DNA of 44,752 nucleotides from Pseudorhodobacter sp. (GTDB lineage: Bacteria > Pseudomonadota > Alphaproteobacteria > Rhodobacterales > Rhodobacteraceae). The translations under genes and the position numbers were made by a program. This document shows, piece after piece, positions 20,021 to 29,029 of the stretch. The notes under the pieces were generated by a model that was not told the origin of the DNA, did not search any database, and worked only from the letters and a program-made list of their open reading frames with translations. The stretch is taken from assembly GCA_029254215.1 (NCBI GenBank), contig JAQWYA010000159.1, positions 1 through 44,752 of the forward strand, read 5' to 3'. Position 1 is the first letter of the stretch. Every line of letters begins with the position of its first letter.

Positions 20021-22888
20021 ATGCAAGCATCGGCGCGGGTAACGGCGGTCCTCGGGCCGACCAATACCGGCAAAACGCATTACGCGATTGAACGCATGTT
20101 GGGCCACCGGACCGGGGTGATTGGCCTGCCGCTGCGGCTTTTGGCGCGCGAGGTCTATGACCGGATCGTGGCGAAGCGTGGCCCCTCTTGTGTGGCGCTT
20201 GTCACCGGGGAAGAACGGATTGTCCCGGATCGCACGCAATATTGGGTCTGCACCGTAGAGGCGATGCCACAGGAAATCGGCGCCGATTTCATTGCGATTG
20301 ATGAAATCCAGCTTTGTGCCGATGCCGAGCGCGGCCATGTATTTACCGAACGGCTTTTACGGGCGCGCGGCTTGCAGGAAACGCTGTTTCTGGGGGCTGA
20401 TACGATGCGCCCAGTGATCGCGGCGCTGGTTCCGAATGTGCAATTCATGGCGCGGCCACGGCTTTCCGAACTCAGCTATGCCGGGTCCAAAAAGATCAGC
20501 CGGATGCCGGAGCGCTCTGCGATTGTCGGGTTTTCCGTCGAAAACGTCTATGCCATTGCCGAGTTGATCCGCCGCACCAAGGGCGGTTGCGCGGTGGTGA
20601 TGGGCGCGCTTAGCCCCCGCACGCGCAATGCGCAGGTGGATTTGTACCAGAATGGCGATGTGGATTATCTGGTGGCCACCGATGCCATCGGCATGGGTCT
20701 GAACCTTGATATCCGCCATGTGGCATTCTCCTCGACCGCGAAATTCGATGGCCGCCGGATGCGGGCCCTTTACCCGCAGGAGCTGGCACAGATCGCAGGG
20801 CGCGCGGGCCGGCATATGACGCCCGGCAGCTTTGGCGTCACCGGAGAGGCGCGGCCTCTTTCGGATGAAACGGTTGAAGCGATTGAAGAGCATCGCTTTC
20901 TGCCCGTCCGCAAATTGTCCTGGCGCAATGAGATCTTGTCATTCGGCACGATTGAGCGGCTGATCGCCTCGCTGGAGCAGCAGACCGATAATGAATGGCT
21001 AAGCCGTGCGCGCGATGCCGATGACATCACGGCGCTGAAAACTTTGGGGGCGATCCCGGAAATCCGCGACCATGTGCGCAGCCCTCAGGATGTGCGCCTG
21101 CTTTGGGATGTCTGCCGCGTGCCGGATTTCCGGGGCCTGTCCAGCACGGATCATGCCGCGCTTTTGGTGCAGATATTCGAGTTTTTGCGCAAAGGGCAGG
21201 TGCCTGCCGATTGGCTTGCCACCCAGATTGCCCGGATTGACCGCAGCGAAGGCGATATCGACACCCTGTCCAAACGTCTCGCCTTTATCCGGACTTGGAC
21301 TTATGTTGCGCAACGCAAAAACTGGGTTGCTGACGAATCTCATTGGCGTGACGAAACGCGCGCTGTAGAAGACCGCTTGTCAGATGCGCTTCATGCCCGT
21401 CTGACCCAAAGATTTGTTGATCGGCGTACCAGCGTGTTGCTACGGCGATTGAAGCAGAAGGAGAGCCTTGTGGCCGAGGTGAATGACAAAGGCGAAGTGA
21501 CTGTCGAAGGGGAATTCGTGGGCAAGCTGGAAGGGTTCCGGTTTCGTCAAGACGCGAGTGCCTCCTCGGATGAGGCGCGGACCTTGCGCGCGGCAGCCGT
21601 TCAGGCGCTGAAACCGGAATTCCATCTTCGGTCTGACCGCTTCTACAATGCTCCGGATACGGAACTTGATTTCACCGAGCAGGGAGGCCTGATGTGGGGC
21701 TCTGCCGCGATCGGCAAGCTGATTGCCGGTGTCGATCCCTTGCGTCCGCAGGTCGAAGCCTTCGTCGATGAAGACGCGGGCCCCGATGTCGCCGAAAAAG
21801 TGCGCCGCCGTTTGCAGCATTTCATCGACCGCAAGATCGCCACGCATTTTGAACCCCTCCTGGCCATGAGCCGGGATGAGGCGCTGACGGGCCTTGCGCG
21901 GGGCTTTGCCTTCCGTCTGGTCGAAGGTCTGGGCCTTTTGCCACGCGAGAGCATCGCTGAAGAGGTGAAATCCCTTGATCAGGATGCCCGTGGGCAGTTG
22001 CGCAAGCATGGCGTCCGCTTCGGTCAATACACCATTTTCCAGCCGCTTTTGCTGAAACCCGCGCCGACCCGTTTGCGGCTTGTGCTGTGGTCGCTGGCCA
22101 ATGGGTTGCAGGAATTCCCCGAAAGCCCGCCGCCCGGTTTGGTGACCATCCCGAATATCGCGGAAGTGCCGAAGAACCACTATACGCTGGCAGGTTATCG
22201 GCCCGCAGGGCAACGCGCGATCCGGATCGACATGTTGGAGCGTTTGGCCGATTTGCTGCGCGCCAAAGACAGCCGCGCCGGGTTTGAGGCGACCGCCGAC
22301 ATGCTGTCGATCACCGGCATGACGCTGGAGCAATTCGCTGATTTGATGGGCGGGCTTGGGTACAAGGCCGAACCGGGTGAGCGCGCGAAAGTGAAAGCCG
22401 AAGAGGCAGCGGCCCCCGCCGCGCCAGAAGCCTCGGTGGACGCCGCAGTGGACGCAGCCGCGAGCGAATCCGTCGAAGCCCCTGAAACTACAGCCGAAAC
22501 GACGCCAGAGGCCGCCGCAGCCGCCGACGCGGCCCCGGTAGAGGCCGCCCCGGAAATGGAGGCGTTCTACACCTTCACCTGGGCTCCTCGTCAGCGGGGT
22601 GGTGAAAACCGTGGCCCGCGCCGCGACCGCTCCGCCGGGGCGGCCCCTGCCGGAGAGCGTGCGCCGAAAGAGGCGAAACCCCGTGGCGAGGGGCGTCCTC
22701 CGCGCTCGGATGGCGGTAAGGGGGACGGCAACAAGGGCGGTCGTCCGCAAGGCAAGGGTGGCAAGCCGCAGGGCAAAGGCGGCGCACCGCGTCCGCAAAA
22801 GTTCGAAGCCCGGCCTCCGAAGCCTGAAAAGAAGATCGACCCCGACAGCCCCTTTGCCGCTTTGGCAGCCCTGAAGGGCAAGGTCTGA
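20021..22888 (+). CDS. Suv3-like DExH RNA helicase with low-complexity C-terminal tail
   Basis: 955 aa; Walker A GPTNTGKTH, motif II DEIQ, YLVATDAIGMGLNLDIRHVAFSS, IAGRAGRH; Ala/Glu-rich then Gly/Lys/Arg/Pro-rich tail. Confidence 0.93.
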   Translation: MQASARVTAVLGPTNTGKTHYAIERMLGHRTGVIGLPLRLLAREVYDRIVAKRGPSCVALVTGEERIVPDRTQYWVCTVEAMPQEIGADFIAIDEIQLCADAERGHVFTERLLRARGLQETLFLGADTMRPVIAALVPNVQFMARPRLSELSYAGSKKISRMPERSAIVGFSVENVYAIAELIRRTKGGCAVVMGALSPRTRNAQVDLYQNGDVDYLVATDAIGMGLNLDIRHVAFSSTAKFDGRRMRALYPQELAQIAGRAGRHMTPGSFGVTGEARPLSDETVEAIEEHRFLPVRKLSWRNEILSFGTIERLIASLEQQTDNEWLSRARDADDITALKTLGAIPEIRDHVRSPQDVRLLWDVCRVPDFRGLSSTDHAALLVQIFEFLRKGQVPADWLATQIARIDRSEGDIDTLSKRLAFIRTWTYVAQRKNWVADESHWRDETRAVEDRLSDALHARLTQRFVDRRTSVLLRRLKQKESLVAEVNDKGEVTVEGEFVGKLEGFRFRQDASASSDEARTLRAAAVQALKPEFHLRSDRFYNAPDTELDFTEQGGLMWGSAAIGKLIAGVDPLRPQVEAFVDEDAGPDVAEKVRRRLQHFIDRKIATHFEPLLAMSRDEALTGLARGFAFRLVEGLGLLPRESIAEEVKSLDQDARGQLRKHGVRFGQYTIFQPLLLKPAPTRLRLVLWSLANGLQEFPESPPPGLVTIPNIAEVPKNHYTLAGYRPAGQRAIRIDMLERLADLLRAKDSRAGFEATADMLSITGMTLEQFADLMGGLGYKAEPGERAKVKAEEAAAPAAPEASVDAAVDAAASESVEAPETTAETTPEAAAAADAAPVEAAPEMEAFYTFTWAPRQRGGENRGPRRDRSAGAAPAGERAPKEAKPRGEGRPPRSDGGKGDGNKGGRPQGKGGKPQGKGGAPRPQKFEARPPKPEKKIDPDSPFAALAALKGKV

Positions 22889-22892
22889 CGTT

Positions 22893-23225
22893 TTGGCGGG
22901 AAAGGGGGCTCAGACGAACCCTGACGCGCCAGAAAAAATCCGGCTCGATAAATGGCTGTGGCAGGCGCGGTTCTTCAAGACCCGCGCCTTGGCCACGGCC
23001 CAGATCACCAAAGGACGTGTCCGTCTGAACGGGCAGCCCCAGCGCAAACCCGGACATGGGATCGGCGCGGGCGATACGCTGACCTTTCCGCAGGGCGACC
23101 GGATTCGCGTCATTCGGATTGCAGCACTCGGATCACGGCGAGGGCCCGCGGCCGAGGCGGCCTCACTCTTTGTTGATCTTGATCCGCAGCCCGATCTGCC
23201 TTCTGCGTCAACAGCGCTTGAATGA
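22893..23225 (+). CDS. S4 domain RNA-binding protein (Hsp15-like)
   Basis: KIRLDKWLWQARFFKTRALATAQITKGRVRLNGQPQRKPGHGIGAGDTL; TTG start proposed. Confidence 0.88.
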   Translation: MAGKGAQTNPDAPEKIRLDKWLWQARFFKTRALATAQITKGRVRLNGQPQRKPGHGIGAGDTLTFPQGDRIRVIRIAALGSRRGPAAEAASLFVDLDPQPDLPSASTALE

Positions 23226-23276
23226 TCCGCCCTTGTGTTCTAACCAAGCCGCAACCCAGACGAAAAGAGGCCTGCC

Positions 23277-23615
23277 ATGACTTATGTGGTGATCGACAAT
23301 TGCATCTCCTGCAAATACACCGACTGCGTCGAGGTGTGCCCGGTGGACTGTTTTTACGAAGGTGAAAACATGCTCGTCATCCACCCGGATGAATGCATTG
23401 ACTGTGGCGTGTGCGAACCCGAATGCCCCGCCGATGCGATCCGCCCGGATACCGAGCCGGACATGGATAAATGGGTCGAATTCAACCGCAAATATTCTGA
23501 AATGTGGCCGGTGATCGTCACCAAGAAAGACCAGCTTCCCACCGCGGAAGAGCGGGACGGCGAAACGGACAAGCTGACCAAATACTTCTCTGAGGCACCC
23601 GGCGAAGGCGGCTAA
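23277..23615 (+). CDS. fdxA: Ferredoxin FdxA (3Fe-4S/4Fe-4S)
   Basis: 112 aa; [29 protein letters not shown] ... [14 protein letters not shown]. Confidence 0.97.
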   Translation: MTYVVIDNCISCKYTDCVEVCPVDCFYEGENMLVIHPDECIDCGVCEPECPADAIRPDTEPDMDKWVEFNRKYSEMWPVIVTKKDQLPTAEERDGETDKLTKYFSEAPGEGG

Positions 23616-23691
23616 GCGCCCGCGCGACGAATCGCTTCGGGCAAAGCCCTTTGGCGATTCTCGTTGAAATACAGGGGTCCTCGCGGATTTT

Positions 23692-23728
23692 GGCCTGATT
23701 CTGACCCTGTTGGAATCGGGCCTTTTTT
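23692..23728 (+). terminator. Rho-independent terminator between fdxA and carD
   Basis: GGCCTGATTC ... GAATCGGGCC stem followed by TTTTTT. Confidence 0.85.
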
Positions 23729-23895
23729 ATGTTATGTTTCCTTCACAAACAAACAAGGACACCCAGGCTTTCATCGGTGCTGCTCGCCTGATGGGGCAAT
23801 TTCCTGCGAGAACATACCATCGTCGGGGCCGCGATTGGCCGCGTACGGTGTTTTATGGTCGCAAATGCCGGGGTTCTGATTAAGGAACTGTCTGA

Positions 23896-24405
23896 ATGAC
23901 CAAGTCTAAAAAGCCTGAGTTTCGCCCGAATGAGTTCGTTGTTTACCCGGCGCATGGCGTGGGTCGCATCATTTCCATCGAAGAGCAAGAGATTGCCGGC
24001 CTGCATCTGGAACTCTTTGTCATCTCCTTCGAGAAGGACAAGATGACATTGCGCGTGCCGACGCATAAGGCCACCGAGGTGGGGATGCGCTCGCTTTCTT
24101 CGCCGGACATCGTGACCAAGGCGCTGGACACGCTGCGCGGCAAGGCGCGGGTAAAGCGGGCCATGTGGTCGCGCCGGGCGCAGGAATATGAGCAGAAGAT
24201 CAACTCTGGCGATCTGCTGTCGATTGCCGAGGTCGTGCGCGATCTGCACCGCACCGATGATCAGCGCGAGCAGTCCTATTCCGAGCGTCAGCTTTATGAA
24301 GCTGCGCTGGAGCGTTTGACCCGCGAAGTGGCTGCGGTTTCGGGCGTTGATGAAAAGGGCGCTCAGAAGACGGTGGATGACGTGCTCGTCTCGCGCGCGG
24401 CCTGA
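23896..24405 (+). CDS. carD: CarD-family transcriptional regulator
   Basis: 169 aa; PNEFVVYPAHGVGRIISIEEQEIAGLHLELFVISFEKDKMTLRVPTHKA... Confidence 0.95.
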   Translation: MTKSKKPEFRPNEFVVYPAHGVGRIISIEEQEIAGLHLELFVISFEKDKMTLRVPTHKATEVGMRSLSSPDIVTKALDTLRGKARVKRAMWSRRAQEYEQKINSGDLLSIAEVVRDLHRTDDQREQSYSERQLYEAALERLTREVAAVSGVDEKGAQKTVDDVLVSRAA

Positions 24406-24433
24406 TCTGGCCCCGTTCCGTCAAAGGAAACAG

Positions 24434-24470
24434 AAAGGCTGCCGGGACACCCCCGGCAGCCTTTTTCTTT
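24434..24470 (+). terminator. Rho-independent terminator after carD
   Basis: AAAGGCTGCCGGG ACAC CCCCGGCAGCC TTTTTCTTT. Confidence 0.92.
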
Positions 24471-24480
24471 GGCGCAGGCC

Positions 24481-25236
24481 TCAGTACCCGAAATCGGTGA
24501 TCAGATAGGCGGCCATGGTCAGGCCAATCACCTCCGCCAATTGTTGGGCGGCCCCCAGAATATCGCCCGTTTGCCCTCCGATCTTGCTGCGCGCCACAAG
24601 GGCAAGGATCAGGCAGGCTCCCGCCATCGGCAAAACTATAATCGCGGTTTCGGGGCCAAACGCAAAGACGGCCAAGCCCAAGGACAGCGCCACCCCAAGT
24701 GTCGCAGGCCAAATCGAGGGGCGACCGACCGCCGCCGAAAGCCCGCTTCCTCTGGCATTGGGCATCAGGGCCATCATCAGCGCCATGGGCGCGCGGGACA
24801 GCGCGGCGATCGCCACGATATAGATCCAGCGGTCCCCGATCAGCAGGCCCATCAGCGCGTCCCAGCGCGCCAATGCCACCAGCAAAAGCGCCATCACCCC
24901 ATAGGTGCCGATATGGCTGTCTTTCATGATCGCCAGTCGGCGGGTCTTGTCCCACCCACCCCAGAGCCCGTCCGCGGTATCAGCAAGCCCGTCCTCATGC
25001 ATGGCCCCTGTCATCATTGCCTGCACCGCCATGACAAGGGCCGCGGCAAAAGCCGGGCCAAGGAGCATCGCGTATTCACCGGCGGTGGCGGCAACAGCGC
25101 TCACCAAGGCGCCAGCAACAGGCCAGGCCCAGGCGGCTGCCGCCCGAGGGGGCGACGGATCATGCGGCAAAGGCAGTCTTGTCAGCAGGCGCAGCGCGGC
25201 GAAGAGGTCGCTGGGCCGGGGAATGTCGTTTTGCAT
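24481..25236 (-). CDS. cobS: Adenosylcobinamide-GDP ribazoletransferase (cobalamin-5'-phosphate synthase)
   Basis: Multi-[65 protein letters not shown] motif; start trimmed to ATG 25236. Confidence 0.95.
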   Translation of the reverse strand: MQNDIPRPSDLFAALRLLTRLPLPHDPSPPRAAAAWAWPVAGALVSAVAATAGEYAMLLGPAFAAALVMAVQAMMTGAMHEDGLADTADGLWGGWDKTRRLAIMKDSHIGTYGVMALLLVALARWDALMGLLIGDRWIYIVAIAALSRAPMALMMALMPNARGSGLSAAVGRPSIWPATLGVALSLGLAVFAFGPETAIIVLPMAGACLILALVARSKIGGQTGDILGAAQQLAEVIGLTMAAYLITDFGY

Positions 25237-25320
25237 CAGGTCTGCGTCCCTTTCGGTACTGGTCAAGGCGGCTGGGAAAAGCTACCCAAGTCACAGAATA
25301 ACGGCAAGAAGGCCAGCAAA

Positions 25321-26337
25321 ATGACCGTCTCTTTCCCGACCCTTGATGCGTTCCGCGAAGCGCTGCAAGCAGCCCCCAACCCGGATGCGAGCGCCCTTTC
25401 TGGCGCGGAGGCCCGCAACGGCCAGCTGACAAAACCGCCCGGCGCCTTGGGGCGGCTGGAAACGCTCGCGATCTGGTACGCCGGGTGGCGGGCCGATCCG
25501 CGCCCGCGCCTGACTGCGCCGCAAGTGCTCATTTTTGCAGGCAATCATGGCGTGACTGCACGCGGTGTATCGGCCTTTCCGGCAGAAGTAACAGTGCAGA
25601 TGGTCGCGAATTTCACGGCGGGCGGCGCGGCAATCAATCAGCTTTCCAAGACGATGGGGGCCGCCCTTTCGGTGCATGCCCTTGATCTGGATCGCCCCAC
25701 GGCGGATTTCACGCAAAGCCCCGCCATGACCGAGGCAGAGGTGCTGGCTGCGCTTGAAACCGGCTGGAACGCGGTCGATCCTGCGGCTGATCTGGTTGTG
25801 ACCGGCGAAATGGGGATCGGGAACACCACCTCTGCGGCCGCGATCGGGGCCGCCTTGTTCGGTGGCGACGCCGCCGATTGGGTGGGCCGTGGCACGGGTG
25901 TGGATGCGGCGGGTCTTGCTCGCAAGACCGCTGTGGTCCGTGAGGGGCTGGCGCGCCACGAGGCCGTTCTTTCCGATCCGCTGCGCGTCTTGCAAAGTTT
26001 GGGCGGGCGCGAGATTGCGGCCATGGCAGGGGCCATTGCGGGCGCACGCGCGCGGCGGATCCCGGTTATTCTGGACGGGTTCATCTGTACCGCCGCGGCG
26101 GCGGTGCTGGAACGTGCCGCGCCGGGCGCGCTGGATCACTGCGTGGCCGGGCATCAAAGTGCCGAAGGCGCGCATGCCACATTGCTGCGCGAGATCGGGA
26201 AAGAGCCTTTGGTCAGCCTCGGCCTGCGCCTTGGCGAGGGGTCGGGTGGGGCTTTGGCGATTGGCATCCTGCGGGCCGCCGTGGATTGCCACTCCGGCAT
26301 GGCGACATTTGCCGAAGCGGGCGTCTCGGCTGGGTAA
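25321..26337 (+). CDS. cobT: Nicotinate-nucleotide--dimethylbenzimidazole phosphoribosyltransferase
   Basis: 338 aa from ATG 25321; [48 protein letters not shown] motifs. Confidence 0.96.
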   Translation: MTVSFPTLDAFREALQAAPNPDASALSGAEARNGQLTKPPGALGRLETLAIWYAGWRADPRPRLTAPQVLIFAGNHGVTARGVSAFPAEVTVQMVANFTAGGAAINQLSKTMGAALSVHALDLDRPTADFTQSPAMTEAEVLAALETGWNAVDPAADLVVTGEMGIGNTTSAAAIGAALFGGDAADWVGRGTGVDAAGLARKTAVVREGLARHEAVLSDPLRVLQSLGGREIAAMAGAIAGARARRIPVILDGFICTAAAAVLERAAPGALDHCVAGHQSAEGAHATLLREIGKEPLVSLGLRLGEGSGGALAIGILRAAVDCHSGMATFAEAGVSAG

Positions 26338-26355
26338 ACGGGCAGGGGGGCGGCC

Positions 26356-28275
26356 CTATTCAGCCGCCTCCGCCTTGCGCCGGGTAGCACCCAGATCTTC
26401 GTCCATCGCCAGCGCCAGATCCTGTTCAAGCTGCATGGCGCGGGCAATATAGTCATCGTTCAGATGCACCGGCTGTCCGGGCACCCAAAGGGCTGCCAGA
26501 TCGCGCATCGCCGCCCGTTCCACCTTATAGTAAGTTTGGGACAGCATCGCGGCCTCGTAATCGGTAAAGCCAATATTTTCCAACACATAGCGACCCGCCC
26601 GCAGGGAGCTGTCGAAGGTTTCACGCACGATGTCATTGGCGCCGGCCTTGTAAAGCTGGAACACATGCGTGCGGTCATAGGCGCGGGCGACAATATGTAG
26701 ATCGGGGTGTTTTCCGCGCGCATAGGTGATGATTTTCAGCGCATTCTCGGGGTTGTCCACCGCCACCACCAGCACGGTGGCCTCTGCCAGTCCGGCGGCA
26801 TCCAGCAGTTCCGGACGGGTCGGATCCCCAAAAAATCCTTTCGCCCCAAAGCGGCGCATCTGTTCAATCGCGGACATATCGCTGTCAAGCACGACGGTGG
26901 AGCCGCCGCTCATCCGGACCAGACGGTTGACCACCTGCCCGAACCGCCCGATGCCCGCGATGATAACACGCCCGGTCTCGTTGATCTCATCGGCGGGATG
27001 CTCGGGGTCGCGGGTGGCGAGCCTGCGGGCAAGCGCCTCATAGCCGATGAACAAAAGCGGGGTCAGCAGCATCGAGAGGCTGATCACCAGCAAGGACACC
27101 TCTGCCACCGTCGGCGGGATGACGCTTTGCTTGCGCGCAAAACTGACGATCAGAAAGCCAAACTCCCCCGCCTGCGCGAGGCCTAGGGCAAACAGCCATT
27201 TGTCGCGCCCCCGAACCCGGAACACCAGCGCCAGAACAAACAGGATCCCGGCCTTCAGGGCGATGACGCCAAGCGTCAGGCCCAGAATGGTGAAGGGGTT
27301 GGCAAAGAGGATGGAAAAGTTGATGCCGACGCCAACGGTGATGAAAAACAACCCCAAAAGGATGCCCTTGAAGGGTTGGATATCGGCCTCCAACTGATGC
27401 CGGAACTCAGAGTTGGCAAGGATCACGCCCGCCAGAAACGTCCCCAAAGCTGGTGAGAGGCCGACCAGCATCATCAGAAAGGCGATCCCCAGCACCATAA
27501 GAAGGGAGATGAAGGTGCTCATCTCGGGCAGGCGCGATGCGTGGACAAAGCGAAACACGGGTCGCGTCAGGAAATGCCCGGCAAGGATGATGCCCGCAAC
27601 AACGGCCAGCGTCATCAGGGTCACCGCCCAGCCCGGAAGGGATTGGACGAGCGTCAACAAAGGCTCGGCGGCGCCTGCGGCATGGTCGCCCGCTGCGGCA
27701 TGGTCACCGGGGTTGGAGATCCCGAAAGTCGAAGCGGTGATCCCTTCGGGCATTCCGCCCGACCCGAAGGCCAAAAGCGGAATGATCGCAAGAATGGGAA
27801 CGATTGCAATATCTTGGGTCAACAGAACCGCGAAGGTTGCCCTGCCGCCCCCTGTGCGCATCAGGTTCTTTTCCGACAGGGTTTGCAGCACGATTGCGGT
27901 GGAGGACAGCGACAAAAGCATGCCCACCGTCATGCCGATCTGCCAGGTAAAGCCCAGCCAGATCATTCCGCCCGTGATGGCGCCCGTGGTCAGAACCACT
28001 TGTAAGCCGCCAAGGCCGATCAGTTTGTGACGCATATCCCAAAGCGCGCGGGGTTCCAGCTCCAGCCCGATCAGAAACAACATCATCACGATGCCGAATT
28101 CAGCAAAATGCTGCAAATCAGCCGTTTCCGTACCCGCTAGGCCAAGGATCGGCCCCACCAGAATGCCTGCCGCAAGATAGCCCAGCACAGACCCCAAACC
28201 CAATCTGACCGCAAGCGGAACGATCAGAACGGCGGCGCCAAGGTAGATGCTGGCTTGAAGCAGAAAACTTTCCAT
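26356..28275 (-). CDS. CPA2 monovalent cation:proton antiporter (KefB/KefC-like) with C-terminal RCK/TrkA-N domain
   Basis: 639 aa; multi-TM, MMLFLIGLELEPRALWDMR, RCK domain GRVIIAGIGRFGQVVNRLV. Confidence 0.94.
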   Translation of the reverse strand: MESFLLQASIYLGAAVLIVPLAVRLGLGSVLGYLAAGILVGPILGLAGTETADLQHFAEFGIVMMLFLIGLELEPRALWDMRHKLIGLGGLQVVLTTGAITGGMIWLGFTWQIGMTVGMLLSLSSTAIVLQTLSEKNLMRTGGGRATFAVLLTQDIAIVPILAIIPLLAFGSGGMPEGITASTFGISNPGDHAAAGDHAAGAAEPLLTLVQSLPGWAVTLMTLAVVAGIILAGHFLTRPVFRFVHASRLPEMSTFISLLMVLGIAFLMMLVGLSPALGTFLAGVILANSEFRHQLEADIQPFKGILLGLFFITVGVGINFSILFANPFTILGLTLGVIALKAGILFVLALVFRVRGRDKWLFALGLAQAGEFGFLIVSFARKQSVIPPTVAEVSLLVISLSMLLTPLLFIGYEALARRLATRDPEHPADEINETGRVIIAGIGRFGQVVNRLVRMSGGSTVVLDSDMSAIEQMRRFGAKGFFGDPTRPELLDAAGLAEATVLVVAVDNPENALKIITYARGKHPDLHIVARAYDRTHVFQLYKAGANDIVRETFDSSLRAGRYVLENIGFTDYEAAMLSQTYYKVERAAMRDLAALWVPGQPVHLNDDYIARAMQLEQDLALAMDEDLGATRRKAEAAE

Positions 28276-28305
28276 TGTGCTCCTTTCAGGGGCGGGTGGT
28301 CACGG

Positions 28306-28767
28306 TCAGGTCGGCAAGGCCGCATCCTGTTTGAATTGGTCCATCACGATCTGGCTTTGAACGCGGCCCACTGCGGCATGGGGAAGCAGAACCTTGTGGG
28401 TCAGATGATGCAGCCCCGCCAGATCAGCGCACCAGACGCGCAGTAGATAATCCGCCTCTCCGGTCATGGCCCAGGCCGAGATGACTTCGGTCTGTTTCGC
28501 GATCAGCGAGGCGAAACTGCGGGCCATCTCGGGCGCATGTGAAGCCATCTGGACCTGCACGAAAGCCTGCACAGACAGGCCCAGACGGTCCGGGTCCAGC
28601 TTTGCACTATAGCCGGTGATATAGCCATCCGCCTCCAGCCGCTGACGGCGGCGACCCGCCTGAGAAGGCGAAAGATTGAGCCGATCGCCCAGTTCTTGGG
28701 CGGTCAGCATCGCGTCTTTCTGCACCTCCGTCAGCAGTTGCGAATCGACTTCATCAAGACCAGTCAT
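28306..28767 (-). CDS. Lrp/AsnC family transcriptional regulator
   Basis: MTGLDEVDSQLLTEVQKDAMLTAQELGDRLNLSPSQAGRRRQRLEADGYITGYSAKLDPDRLGL; start trimmed to ATG 28767. Confidence 0.94.
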   Translation of the reverse strand: MTGLDEVDSQLLTEVQKDAMLTAQELGDRLNLSPSQAGRRRQRLEADGYITGYSAKLDPDRLGLSVQAFVQVQMASHAPEMARSFASLIAKQTEVISAWAMTGEADYLLRVWCADLAGLHHLTHKVLLPHAAVGRVQSQIVMDQFKQDAALPT

Positions 28768-28790
28768 TTTCCCGCGCCCAACTCCCTTTT

Positions 28791-28813
28791 CATGCGTGAA
28801 AAACGCGCGCATG
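28791..28813. promoter_or_regulatory. Inverted repeat upstream of the Lrp-family gene (possible autoregulatory operator)
   Basis: CATGCGTGAAAAACGCGCGCATG, arms CATGCG/CGCATG, 24 bp upstream of the ATG. Confidence 0.35.
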
Positions 28814-29029
28814 GGGCCAGAGTAACCTGCAAGGCGCAAGAAAGCGACCTTTGATGCGGTAAACTTTTGTAATCAGTTCAAGGGAGTGGGGATTTCGGGC
28901 GTGAGTATAGCCCGCAAGTTGCGCAAAATGCTGAACAGTTTTGGGGGGTTTTAAGGGGTCGCAAGAGGGATTTTAATCGCTTCGATCCCGCCCTCCTACT
29001 TGCAAGAAAACCTGCGCGGGGCGGCCTCG

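Noticed and set aside
22575-22880. Possible satellite/CRISPR-like repeat in a GC-rich repetitive stretch
   Set aside because: It is in frame within the helicase and encodes its low-complexity Gly/Lys/Arg/Pro tail; no regular repeat-spacer structure.
23664-23879. 71-aa ORF between fdxA and carD
   Set aside because: Spans a strong intrinsic terminator and has no recognisable features.
25237-25320. Possible cobalamin riboswitch between cobS and cobT
   Set aside because: The 84-bp divergent spacer is too short and shows no recognisable B12-box-like segment.
24469-26337. 622-aa plus-strand ORF start at 24469
   Set aside because: Only the part from ATG 25321 encodes CobT; the upstream extension is antisense to cobS and lacks coding character.
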